In this document: positions 1 to 11,900 of the stretch, in pieces
Layout of the letters: every line of letters begins with the position of its first letter
Numbering within the stretch: the stretch's first letter is position 1
Assembly: GCA_026874595.1 (NCBI GenBank)
Contig: CM049312.1
Span: forward strand, 31,191,456 to 31,255,455
DNA: 64,000 nt
Direction of reading: 5' to 3'
Origin: Sipunculus nudus
Taxonomy: Eukaryota; Annelida; Sipuncula; Golfingiida; Sipunculidae
Made by a program: the position numbers and the translations under genes
Notes under the pieces: model-generated
What the model was told of the DNA's origin: nothing
The model's database searches: none
What the model saw: the letters and a program-made list of their open reading frames with translations, nothing else

Positions 1-317
1 TATACCTTTCCATAAAAGGCCTTTGCACTCTGTAGTAGCTTATGTAACCATATGTCACATTTCATGAAAGAGATCTTCGTGGTCCCATATCTCATTCGCG
101 CTCTGCTCTGAATACTTTCAAGTCATATTACCAACCCTTTTCAAAATTTATTTAATCATTCTCTAATTTATTTTTTAACGGTGCTCACGTGCAACCATGT
201 TTAAGATTCAAAAACTCCAGATGTTGGGAATCAAAAGGCTGGTGTAAAACAGCACGGACATAATGTTGTTGCTTTCATTACAAAATACATGGAAAATCTA
301 CATGCTTATCTCGCTTA
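1..317. other. Non-coding stretch, nothing recognised
   Basis: AT-rich unique-looking sequence up to the first mobile element. No open frame of note, no repeat and no recognisable motif. Confidence 0.6.
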
Positions 318-984
318 ATGGGGCTTTCCCACTTAGGCGAATCCACAGGCGACTACAGGCGACCAGGCTGTCGCCTCATGCTTCGCCGGAGGGTCGCCTG
401 TATGGTCGCCTGTAGTCGCCGGTAGATGCCCGAAGTCGCCAAAAGATTTCTGGCTTCTTCTTTGTCGCTGCTGGATTTTCAACATGTTTTAAATTTTTAA
501 AAAAAAGTTTTTTTTTTACGCCAGTGTCTTCTACAGGCGTAGGTGTGGTCGTAGGCTAACGCCAGGTGACGTGGGTTGTCGTAGGTCCTGTCTCTGGTTA
601 TCCCAGGCGACGCGGGTTGCATACGTCCTGTCGTGGGCTATATACTAGAAACTGACCCATCCTTGTCTCCAGCTCCTCACATAGCACAGGATAGAGACTC
701 GTAGAAGCTTGTCGCGGGTGGACGTAGCATGAATTCTAGTGCCGTAGGTTGTCGCCAGTGTATTCCTACGTTGTCGTAGATGTGTGTAGTAGGTTGTCGT
801 AGGTGATTGTCCTTTGTCGCGGCGATTTTGTCGCCGGTTGTCGGTAGCTTGTCGTAGCTTGTCGTCGGACAGTCTCAACCCGTTGTAGGTTGTCGTAGAC
901 TATTGTCGTGGCGGAGGTCCAGTCGCCTGCTTTTCAGCGACGCCTAAAGTCGCCTGTAGAGTCGCCTATGTGAGACAGCCCCAT
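318..984. mobile_element. MITE-like element with 23-bp terminal inverted repeats and TA flanks
   Basis: The left end begins ATGGGGCTTTCCCACTTAGG and the right end, reverse-complemented, begins ATGGGGCTGTCTCACATAGG. The inverted repeat runs 23 bp with three mismatches. A TA dinucleotide lies immediately outside each end (316-317 and 985-986), as expected for a Tc1/mariner-type target duplication, although TA is a weak signature in AT-rich DNA. Next to the ends are further copies of GTCGCCTGTAG in opposite orientations (about 341-425 and 918-967), so the ends can fold into a long hairpin. The middle is filled with GTCGTAGG-like words. No transposase frame is visible, so the element is non-autonomous. 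The superfamily is inferred only from the TA flank. Confidence 0.7.
520..925. repeat. Internal array of GTCGTAGG / GTTGTCGTAG words
   Basis: Inside the palindromic element the words GTCGTAGG, TTGTCGTAG and GTCGCGG recur more than a dozen times, nearly all in one orientation, at irregular spacing of roughly 15-40 bp. This explains the GC-rich, C/G/T-biased base use against the AT-rich surroundings. Such arrays may be transposase-binding subrepeats or a captured minisatellite; the sequence does not say which. Confidence 0.6.
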
Positions 985-986
985 TA

Positions 987-1603
987 TTATAATCGATACT
1001 AAAAATAAAACTCCTGGTGACATAACATAAGTGATGCATAATTTGTTGAGACATAATTGTACACGTAAAATGCAGACTGCACTCACAGGCTTCAATCAGT
1101 TTTAAGCGGAATCTGTTTACTCGAAGGGTTGTAAATCTCTCCATTGTTGGATATGTATAAAAGCTCCAGGTTTAATTTACAAGTTTTACTTTAGTTTAAT
1201 GGTAACTTGGATCTGGCAATGTAATGTTTTCTAGCTACGTTTGTATTTGACTGTAAAAGAACATTTTCACTACATTAACGGTAACTGTTAGCGACGACGG
1301 ATTCGGTATAAACAAGACCTAAAACCTCAACAATCTTATCCTTAACGGTGCGTTTCCTGACGGAGTATCTTCGTTTAACTTGTCTCTGTAAATCTGGTAG
1401 GAGCAAAGAAAAGGAAGAAACATATCGAGCGAAAAAAAAACACTACCTGAATGTAACAAGGAGGTTTTTCTTGTAATGATTATTGTTATATAATGATTCG
1501 CCAATTTCGTTAGCTGTTCGGATTATTCGTTTAATTTGCAGCCAGCAGAACTACCGTGTATTAATTTCTCTAAAGAATATTTTTAAGATAAGATTTACCC
1601 TGA
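987..1603. other. Non-coding stretch, nothing recognised
   Basis: AT-rich sequence between the first mobile element and the (TA)n tract. Short open frames on the minus strand show no domain or codon structure I recognise. Confidence 0.55.

Positions 1604-1686
<83 letters not shown>
1604..1686. repeat. (TA)n microsatellite
   Basis: About 80 bp of almost pure alternating TA, interrupted once near the left end. Open frames spanning it (poly Tyr-Ile on both strands) come from the repeat and are not genes. Confidence 0.95.
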
Positions 1687-1690
<4 letters not shown>

Positions 1691-3216
1691 CAAGAAAACT
1701 TGACATAAGTTCGTTTGATTTATAAATTCGATATAGGTCTTTCAAACGTTTTGAAATGTTTTTTTTTTATTGAAAAAGTTAATATATAAAGAAAAGTCAC
1801 AAGATAACAAACATATATCATCCAAAATGAAAAAAACATCGTTTACATTTTACATTAGTTCTAGGTAACAGAATTCACCGGATATTTTTTTCTGATCTTA
1901 TTGACACGGCCGTACACCATGTAGGTGGTGCACCGTCGGTTTCTCCCATTTGAAGGATAAGCATAGACGACCCTCTCTTAACGCCCTTTGCACGCCTCGA
2001 CAGAGATTTCTTAGTATTGCTGGGCGATTGCATTCATTGTTTTTCTTTTTTTTTTGTTACTTTTTTTCTTTCGTTCTCTCTTTTCCTGTGGTCGACGATT
2101 TATAAATGATAGGTGATATTTATGCATCTCATATTTAAGTATCCACCAGCAAATTTGAATTTGGATAAAAAATGTTGTGGGTGGACCTCGTTACGTCCTT
2201 TAGAGTGCAAAACCCTTGATTTATTTATTTTTACTATCTTTAAATCCTGTTATTTTTTGTTGCATTAGAATTTCAATTCGGATAATATTTAAAACATTCA
2301 ATTGGAAAGATGAGAACAACATTACACTGATTAGGGAACAGACTTCCACCCGGTCTATTTTTTTACATTAGAATAAGAAGGTCGTTTACATGGTAACTCA
2401 CGCATCTGTTCCTATTTCGTTTATGTCTCCAATCTGGTTGATTATCCAAAACAAACTTTCGGGCATGATATTAAAAATAATTGATATCTATGCACCTAGA
2501 TTTTATTTAACATTTTCCCCCTTTTTCTCTGGCTCTAAGGGCCAAGTCGCCGCCAAATAACGCATATTCCTGAATGAAAACTGTGAATTGGGTATCATCC
2601 GTGTCGTATTTTGGTCTCCGTATCAATCTCTGACATGTACATTCATCGAATGTGAAAAATACTCGTATACCTCTCTCATTTATAACCCGGCATTTGTGGT
2701 GATATGCGCTCACCAAGTACTCTCTAATATTCCGCCTGACCAAGTTGAAACTGCCCATGCGAAATCATATAAAAAAGTTTGATTCTTGGCTCAGTAGAAA
2801 TGAGATTATATTAATCATTAGAGTAATAATATTTAGGATTAACACTAAACAATTTGATAGATGTACATATTTCATCAGTTATACTTGAAAAACAAAAGTA
2901 CATCTTAATCCATAATTACTAAATACCGGCTTTTGGTTTCTCGGATGCATACTGTATCAGCAAAGAACTGATTAAAGACCCATTACAGATTTAATTTTGA
3001 TTCGCATTATATCTATTTTCCTACTTCCGGGCCTTTCAATTTGATTAACATTCGTAATTATTTATAATATAACAGGATTTAAAAAAACAGTAAAAAAATA
3101 AAATTTAAAAAAGATAAAAAATATATAAAGAAGAAAGAACGCTTAAGTTACTATAATCATAAATAAGATGTATTTTCATGATGAATCAAGATACAATGCT
3201 TTATAAACAAGATATC
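1687..3216. other. Non-coding AT-rich stretch with one unassigned minus-strand frame
   Basis: Mostly unique AT-rich DNA. At 2507-2758 on the minus strand there is an 83-codon frame (begins MGSFNLVRRN, ends REKGGKC) with mixed, protein-like composition and some Cys and Arg, but no motif I can name and no visible splice or promoter context. It is most likely a chance frame. Confidence 0.45.
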
Positions 3217-3334
3217 TTTATATATATAACATATATATATATAAATATATATATATGTATATATATGTATATATATTCAATTATATTTACATATATTAAT
3301 TTATTTTACAGATATTCATATATATATATATATA
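3217..3334. repeat. Imperfect (TA)n tracts flanking a transposon
   Basis: Several TA/TATG tracts (about 3217-3280 and 3318-3334) lie just left of the CAGTAGAACGCC transposon end. A further TA tract lies directly right of the other end (4195-4213), so the element sits inside a (TA)n site. Confidence 0.85.
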
Positions 3335-4195
3335 CAGTAGAACGCCTGTATTACGGTCACCATCGGGACTGGATGAAAGTAGCCCTAATACAGGAGTGGC
3401 AGTTATACAGGACACCAGGATAGGGGGGTTAAAATTGAACACAGAACCAAGTTCAAATCTTTATTACAATCAATAAAATAAACGTATATACAGAGTATTA
3501 GTATATTTACTGTTATCAATAAAAAATAAAATATTTACAATCACGTCAACCCTATATATAACAATTACCAACAATATATAAAAATACAGTGTTTATTATT
3601 AAATTACAAATTGTATATCCATAATATTTGTACAATTTTAATGTTTATTTTGCATTCATAATTATTCAAGTATCAGTAAATTTGCGATTTTCGCCGCACT
3701 GGTTTCGTTTGATGTACGTTTTCACAAGGACATTAAAGAAAGTTTAAAGATCCACAGTTTGCCTAACGTTTTTCTGTGGACATAATCATCGGGACCCGCT
3801 GGTTGTCATTCGTTAATTAAATGACAAACACCCTGATTAAGATCCGGCTCGCACGACTGATTCCCAAACATACACGCAGATGGGAACACATGCCTTAAAA
3901 TTGTGCATAGTACGACGCTGGCTGCGTGTCAAAGAACTCAGTCACGGTAGAGTGGCTCTCATTAACAGACAGGAATTTGTTGAGCCCATGTCACGGGTCA
4001 CTGCCCCTGACCGTAATTGAGGCGTTTCGCGGCCTGCTGGACCGAGAGACCTGGCCGTAAAACGGAATAGAGGAGTGACCGTAATTGACAACAAAATGAT
4101 AATGAAATATAACGGTCGAAAATTCTGAACCGGAAAATCTGACCGTTATAGACGTATTGACCGTTATTGAGGCGTGGCCGTTTGCAGGCGTTCTA
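3335..4195. mobile_element. pogo/Tigger-like non-autonomous DNA transposon
   Basis: The left end starts CAGTAGAACGCCTGTATTAC directly after TA. The right end (4185-4195), reverse-complemented, reads TAGAACGCCTG, an 11-bp exact match to 3338-3348, and then diverges. Near the right end GACCGTWATTGA-like words occur four times (about 4009, 4078, 4140, 4159), and the inverse ATTACGGTCA occurs once at the left end, as expected of subterminal repeats. CAGT ends and a TA site fit the pogo/Tigger group. A 30-codon open stretch on the minus strand (3989 down to 3897, containing STVTEFFDTQ and then a stop) resembles the C-terminal tail of pogo-like transposases, but this is tentative. No catalytic domain remains, so it is an internally deleted copy of about 860 bp. 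Confidence 0.6.
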
Positions 4196-4213
4196 ATATA
4201 TATATATATATAT
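4196..4213. repeat. (TA)n tract at transposon right flank
   Basis: A short TA run abuts the right transposon end. It probably overwrote the last bases of the terminal repeat, since the expected CTG is missing there. Confidence 0.8.
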
Positions 4214-7200
4214 TTAGCTGCAGTTGCCTATATGAGGTAATCATGACAATCGATATTCTCAGAATCCTTGCATTGTGTATAACTTTAACAAGGAACCAAG
4301 AAAATGTAAACCCAACGGTCACCTAATATGCTTCTATGATTAACAGCCATTATGGTAGTTTCATTCTCAAAAATGCTTGGAGCCATTCAGAAAATAGCTT
4401 TCACGATGCTTTCTCAGTGGATTACGACAACCGATAGAGCTTAAGGAAATAACCAGCAAAGGGGATGAAAGTAATTAAGGAGTTTAAAGCTCAAGTCCAC
4501 TTACTAATTACAAACAGTGTCGGGACGGGCCTTTCCAAAGACCATGTAATGATTAAAGTCCAAACGAAGCGGCGGGGAACTTTCCCTATCCGACTCAAAA
4601 TACGATTTGTCTAGTGTACTGTCATCCTTACTTAGCTTATTTTACTAAATGTAAACAGACTAAAATGAGTTGGATCTACTCAAACGTATTTCAGGTTGGA
4701 AATCAAATGCGGCCAAGCCCCTGTCAGGTATACCATTCCCTTCACCATATCCTTATTTTAGCAGTTTTAACATTATGTAAGAGGAAGCACTGTTTTATCT
4801 TTTTGCAATTAAAAATGGTGTTTCCTCGGTAATTGCGTATCTCAGGTTTTACACATGTTTCTTTTCCTCATAGGCCAGATGTTAACCTTTTTTTGTTTCT
4901 TAGAGACATCAACTGTCATATTTGTAAGAGCCATGCGTGTTTTTTACAAGGTTTTACCCATTTTTGATCTTGAAGTGTTAAAAATGATGGGTGACGGTCA
5001 TTTTTTCATGTTTTCATATGCATCATGATCATTGTTTGAGAAATTTTTGCGAGGGGTCTGCAACAGGACCAACAATTGATGCTACGCCAGCGCTTCCAGC
5101 GGGCGGGCACGGCAAACGGAAAGCCCGACATTAAATCTCGAACACTACAATTGAATTGTATATATTGTTTCAGTTTTACACGGCCACGAAGGGATTTCCC
5201 CGGCTTCGCATTGACCGGTCCTAATGTTAGAACGGGAGGTTATGCGGCGTGACTAGGAATTTCAAGGATTTATCATTAAGAGTATGTTATCAGATGTATT
5301 TCGTATGCACGAGATTGGTAACTTACTGCCAATCTGTGAGGGTGTGGCACTACGCTGTGATATTGGATTATTTACTACTTATTCGTCATAAATGTGCTAA
5401 CAATGAGCCTTGAGTAATATTTGATTTCAACCAGAACTTATCTTAGAAAAAGTAGACTATCGACGTATCAAACCCGTTTTGGATAAAAAAAAATTGGAAA
5501 TAATTTTCCTGTTTTTTTTTTTTTTTTTTATTTTTAAAATACCAATGAGAAACACTGATTCCAAATATGTAAGAGTAAGAAAATGATAAAAGGTATACAT
5601 AAAGTTAAGTAAATCTTATATGTTGAAAGTTTGTATCATCAAAGATTTATTTTTCCTCAGCTCATTTACAATGTTATTTATCAGTTGGCATTAACAACGA
5701 TACCCTTTGATGGGTTTTGCTCAAAACAAACAAAAAAACATTGGCGTTGTGTTAAATTACCCTGGTGAGTTTGAAAGCAAAGAAATATAATATCGCATGA
5801 TATAGGTACCGGCAAAACAAACGAACGGTATCTGACCTACACATAAGCTTCGAATAAGTATTAACTGTTGAAAAGCACATCACAAACAAAACACCCATTG
5901 GAAAACCGGCTATTTCACATATTAGGTTTTCTCTTTTGTTTTCCTTAAGACAAAAGGTTTTACGAATTCTAATAGAAAAAGTATGCAGACCAGCTTTGGT
6001 TTCTATTACCAGACGTATCACTTCCATCACCTGAGCTCCTCGTCTTCAGTGGGATTGCATTGAAAGGAAGTAGTAGAAATACTTCCAAAGGTCAAACATA
6101 TGACGCTAAACATAGCGCACGTGGCTTTTATATTTTTCCAGACATCTGTTTCAACTTTATACACTTGTATACACAATTTGTATTCTTATCTACATCTTCA
6201 TTTAGAAAATGGTGCACGGAAAATGACATGAACATATCCTAAAACAAAGGGAATATCCACTACTAGTTCGTCATATTTTTTTAAAACTTTAATTAAATTA
6301 CTTTCACCATAATGATTATTTTCATCACAGCTGTTTTGTCCCTCGGCAATGTTAATCAAAATCTCTGAAAGTAATCATAGTGATCGATTACACATTTATT
6401 CTAAATATTCAAGGAAATATTTTGATATTTACTTAAGCGATGTAATAGTTCGACATCAATTTCTAGGTAAGTTATAGCGGTCTCTATGTAAGCAAGCCGC
6501 TGAAAATCAGGAGCGAACGTCCTATTAGAACCATCAGAAACGTGTAAAGATTGCTTTAGTTATAAAACTTTAGGTCAGTCTTATAAGATTTTATTCCAAG
6601 CACCTCAGATACCCTGCTGGCTGAAGAGGCAGAAGAGGTCGAAGAGGCGTTGCTATAATCAATATCTGTCAGCATCGTGTAGGATTCGTCTGCCCCCTTT
6701 GCTAAGCTAAATAGAAGATCTGACACAAGTCACCTGTCTGGATAAATCACAAAAGGAAGCGGAGGAGCTTTTTACGTCGTTCAGAACAAGAACATAGGTT
6801 CAATTTCAGGTTATGGCTACGAGACGATTTAGATGCTCTTTTAACATATTAAGTCGATCAATTAGACAATAAACACTGGCAGTGATTTAAACGTTTCCTT
6901 CCACATCTCATTAGTTACATTAATTACATTACATTACCTTAAAGTAAACCCTCGGTTTAACTACAGTACGCGAACATGAAAAATACAGGACAATACCTGT
7001 TCCTTGTATTGTTCTTTCTCAAAAGTTGAAAACAACTATGAGAAGTGAATTCTGTAGAGACAGACTCAGTTATGTCTTGCATTCGGACAACCATTAATGG
7101 TTGTGACATTTATTTAGGAAAGGCCCTTTTGTTTGTCTGGTGTAAAACTTAATTCAAATTATCCATGTGTGCCCCCCTCCCCCCCCCCCCCAATTTAATC

Positions 7201-7431
7201 TTAAAATACTGTGGTTGTCTTCTTATTTGCGTCGGCTTCAAATTCGCGATATTCACGGTCGCTCTCTGACCGCGAAATTGAAACCACGCAGTTTTGAATG
7301 CATATATACCTGGTCATGATCGTTAATTTCAGAAGCTGCCAAAAGTTGCCGACAGTTAAGATTAATGTACAGCTACGTAGTGATGTCCATCGAGCCTGGT
7401 GCATATACTTTAAGTGATTCGGGGAGAATAA
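4214..7431. other. Non-coding AT-rich stretch
   Basis: No gene seen. Small items: an A-run and T-run at 5486-5530, a three-fold 9-bp GAAGAGGNN repeat near 6625-6652, and a C-rich homopolymer at 7172-7191. A 92-codon minus-strand frame (5752-6030) shows no recognisable motif. Confidence 0.55.
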
Positions 7432-7900
7432 CAGGGCCCATTTAAAATAATATCGGTCGGCTATGATGCAAAAATCGTGACCCTTTGCAGGGATCTGCAG
7501 ACCCGATGGGCGCGCCTGGCAGTTTTTCCTGCCTGTCAGGTCTGGAAAGTGTCAATGCTCGCCGAACAGTAATGTTTAAAAAATCGTGTATGTGTACACA
7601 AGCTAGAAAACACACAATGCCGCTTTAAATGGATATTGAGTAAAGGTACTCTTTCACATTGTGCCGTATTTAGTTATTGTCAATGAATAAAATTTGCCAC
7701 TAAATTAGTGAACGTTACCACTGGGGTAGCGCCACCTTGCAACTGTATAAAGGACTAATTCTGTCACTACCGAAATCATGACGCGCCAAACGGTTTGACT
7801 GGTTGGTGATGCCGTGAATTTTGAATATATTTGAAAGATCACAGCTCATTATGGGGCCAAATTGCGGAATATGAGTTGTTTTAAATGGGCCTTGGCCCTG
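7432..7900. mobile_element. hAT-like MITE with CAGGGCC termini
   Basis: The left end reads CAGGGCCCATTTAAAA. The right end, reverse-complemented, reads CAGGGCCAAGGCCCATTTAA and continues AA, the same sequence apart from a short insertion. The 469-bp interior has no open frame and no transposase motif. CAGGG-type termini are typical of hAT elements, which make 8-bp target duplications, but the flanks (GAGAATAA left, AACTAATT right) do not match, so the duplication has decayed or the assignment is wrong. Confidence 0.55.
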
Positions 7901-8848
7901 AACTAATTACAACAAGCTAGGTCAATGCTTCCCGCACGTGTCGGCTCAGCCGTCAATACGTGACTGTTCGCACATGAAATATCCGGTTGGAGAAATAGTA
8001 GACCTAGATAATAGTGAAATCCGCGGTTTATGAAATAATTTGGTCATTACAGTTTATAGTTTCATATTTGATATTAAAATATACAACGAGACTAATGATA
8101 GAGCGCGAAAAAGGAACCCCCTGAAACTTTTAAAAAAACAAAAACCGCGAAAATTCAGCCCCGCAAATATAAAGGCAACCACAGTATTCAGCTCGCTCAA
8201 GAAAATAATTGAGTTTTATAAACGAACGATTTGGTTCAGATATGATTACCTGTGAAGACAAGTTTTTTTTCTACGGCAAAACAAAATACCGCCTTCATTG
8301 ATCACAAGAGATCCATACCTGTTGTCCTTATTTCAGTCGTGAAACATGCCGAAACTCCGTACAAAGCTGACATATTTGATCATCCCTAATTGACCTTTAC
8401 CTTTCCTAGTCTACTCCACATCTCTGCTATCATCACAGGGAAAATAAAAATAACATTAATTTTCGTCGAGCTCATAGAAGGCTCAATTATAAAAGTACAC
8501 AATTTGCCTGTTTTGATAAAAAGATAAAACAATCCTTGATAAATTGCATAGGATGCTACGTCAGGCTAGGAACCAGAGTTCTTCTATCAATTTTCTTTAC
8601 ATTAGAACTCCTGTCGTGATCTATCAGAAACTTTTGAGCGGCCAAGATTTTGATTTTTATTATGCAGACTATTAAAACAAAGAATACTTGAATTATCAAT
8701 TCAGAAAAAAATATTTCTGGAAGGTAGAATATCATATTTCATATAAATTTCCTACTCATATGTTCTTAGACTCTGTTAGCTCTGCGTTAATTTAGAGGCT
8801 GTATGTCTGTACCTCTAGATATTCGAACATCACAACACACTTATATAA

Positions 8849-8851
<3 letters not shown>
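7901..8851. other. Non-coding AT-rich stretch
   Basis: No gene, repeat or RNA signal seen between the CAGGG element and the compound microsatellite. Confidence 0.55.
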
Positions 8852-8918
<67 letters not shown>

Positions 8919-8933
8919 TGTGTGTGTGTGTGT
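8852..8933. repeat. Compound (TA)n(GT)n microsatellite
   Basis: About 64 bp of TA run directly into about 18 bp of GT/GC-GT. Confidence 0.95.
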
Positions 8934-11900
8934 AATTTTGTAATTCTCTAAGATAATCTCGATTTACACTTATATCATCTAAATATATCATGTACATACG
9001 GTTGATACAAGAATAAGGTGAGTGTCCTTTCCCGACAGTTCTACAAAGGAATAGTTATATGTAGTCAAAATATCCCCTGATGGCCAATGCTATTTTCTAA
9101 TTCAATAAGAGCATGTTTTAGTAGAGGAAACTTATTGAATGGTAACTAAGGTGTGGAAGTATTGTTAAACATATTTAAAAAAGCTAGAGTTACCGGTGTT
9201 TGACTTCTGACATCCCTGTTTTGATGTCTACGTAACTAATGAATACCGTTAAGGAGAACTTTATTCTTAGGGATAGGTCCTGATCACAAGTGACATATTT
9301 TTAAGTTTTCACTTGAACGGTTTTGGGCCTGGTTTAAGAAGGGTTTATATGAAAGGAAAATGCGATCAAGAGATTAGAGCAAATATATGTCAAGGAAAAA
9401 TAAATTGTGGCCAAAGTAACGGTTTCTACGTTCAACAGTAATAATTGTATGGCTCGTAATTATTGTGAAACAGTCTCGTCTGTATCATTTAAGGCAAGGA
9501 TGAGTTTCATTACCAGACATTTTATATTATATCCTATTCTTATTAGTAAGTACCGTTAATGTCACCAGCCTTTTTTGTAGCTTACAACTAGCTTGATACT
9601 AGTTATCAAGTGTAGGTTATTACTGCCATGATACTCCTGTGATCGGCATATAAGCTTCTTTTATGCGAAATTTTAGGAGATACGTTCTCGAGCCTATATC
9701 GACAGCGTCGTTATTGGCCGTGTATAAATGGCAATCAGCTGCTCTATAATCAAACCCGTCACACGTTACCAGCATGTCGATGTAAACAATACGGACAATC
9801 TGTGCGCCGTGTTATCAGCATTTGTTTTATTTATGACATTTTAAGAGATAAAAAAGATAATAAAAAAACGTAATAAACAAGATAATTTGTTAGAGGTTCA
9901 AAAGATTATCTTAATTTGATATAAATCAGATAGCAGCATGGGCCCGTTTAAGATGTCGTTATGCTCATTTTTAAATGTGTTGTACTTAGTTAATTTACAA
10001 CAAGAAAGCTTAGTCCCCTATTCCCGATACAACGTCTTCTTTAATATTTATTAGTCTATCAGAAAGATTAACAAAGAAACTGTTTCTCGTATTCTCAGAG
10101 ACTAAGGAGGGGAAAAGTAGCTCTTTGTCTTATCTCCATTCCATGCAGATAATCTGCCATTGCCAAGATTACATCTATAAATATTGCCACCAGAAAGCTA
10201 AGCATAGATTCTGGTCATTATTATTCCGATATAACCAATACACAAGAATATACGACCGACCCTGCACGCATTATGAAAGACCGTAAGACGCACTGGTCTG
10301 TTGGATGGCAACAGGTTATGGCTGATTCCGACTGCACCCCATATTCTTCACATACATCTCTGACAAGTTGATTCTCGTATCAAGAATGATGCTATTTTAA
10401 CTTACGACCTCCCGGGGAGTCGATGCCATCAATTATACTTCCATGCTTCACACAGCATTTATCACTTCGTATTTGAAACGAGTGCTGCCAGGAAACGCGG
10501 TGCTACAACGTTAAGCCTATTGAGGTGATTATGTAAATAACTTTCGCTCCGGACATTAACCAGTAAACAAAGAAAACCATGCAGGCCACAAGTATGACGG
10601 TCTAAATACAACACAGTAAATGATTTGCTTGAATTAGACACCGGCAACGACCAGTCTCGCAGGCGCTCGCAGGAGACTTATAAAGTTCAAGTTTGATGAT
10701 AGAATCTGGTTGGCGGAAGTGCAGTTATGTCACTTAGTTGACCCTTTGAGAAGAAAGAGTAAGATGCTGATTAAAAGAACATTCCGTAAAACCAGTTTGT
10801 GAGATAATTTATGGTCTTGTGTACACAAGGTTCATTACAAAACCCGGTAAATAATACACAGTTCTATAAGCGGATTTTATCTGTTTCCGGTTTGTTTCCA
10901 ACGCTAAATCAGTATTGCGGACAGTGTTGGCAAGATAAAAGAAAGCCCTCTTAAAATGATTTCAGTAGTTACTTTCGGTAACGTACATTTTTCTTCCAGG
11001 CCAACTAGATACTTTTCTTTTGTAAATTTATCTTAAGACAGTTGTTCCTCATGAAAGTGAAAATGTGAAAGTAAAAAAAATTATGAAAATGTTATATATT
11101 TATAATATACATATCGATTTCATATGTATATATACTACGATTTGTTCAAAATTTTAAAAAATGTCACTTAGATAAAATGTATATCGCCAGAAAAATTTAC
11201 TAAATTGGCCTGCATAGTATGTTTCCTTTAAGAACTTGACACGAAAATAAACAATCACACATGAACACATAGCCAGAGATACCCGATAAGTGGGAATGAA
11301 CGCAGCCCCGTATTTATTACAAGACGTCGGACAATGGATATTCGAATCGGATAATCACGGGTTCGAACCTTGCCATCTTCTCTAATGCATAGTGTTATTT
11401 CGCTTTTAAAGGCATTGACGACAGGTTTAACCGGTTCAAAGTACTAGTTTTTTACTTTATTCGGTATTGAATACCATTTTATTTCCAACCCCACGTTCTG
11501 TTAACAGTACAACCGAATCCATTTGCATTCATTCACATCGGTGAATCCTAATCGGGAGGTAGTTTCGATATACGGAATTCATTAATAGGGAATTTTTATT
11601 TGCATCAACACAGTCAAAATATTCTCGAGACCCTACATGTTAAGAATATTCATAATTGAAAATGCAAAAAAGTCTTGCATGAACACAAGCCAAAAGAGAT
11701 CTTTTATTAAAAAAGAAACGATAAAATACCTTTTCTAAATAAATTTAACTAACATTTCAGCAACAGCTGTGGACGCCTACTATTTCTTAAAATAAAAACA
11801 AAAAAAGAAAAGCGTTTGTTGTCTTCTTACCCGGAATAATACTGTCAAGTTGAAAGTTTCGCCTACGTTCATGTCAACGCTCCGTGTTTTATAATCTCAT

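Noticed and set aside
1483-1745. Open frames encoding poly Tyr-Ile on both strands
   Set aside because: They are translations of the (TA)n microsatellite.
9325-9340. GGGCCTGGTTTA words at about 9326 and 16600 as ends of one transposon
   Set aside because: Both are in the same orientation and 7 kb apart, with no matching inverted partner.
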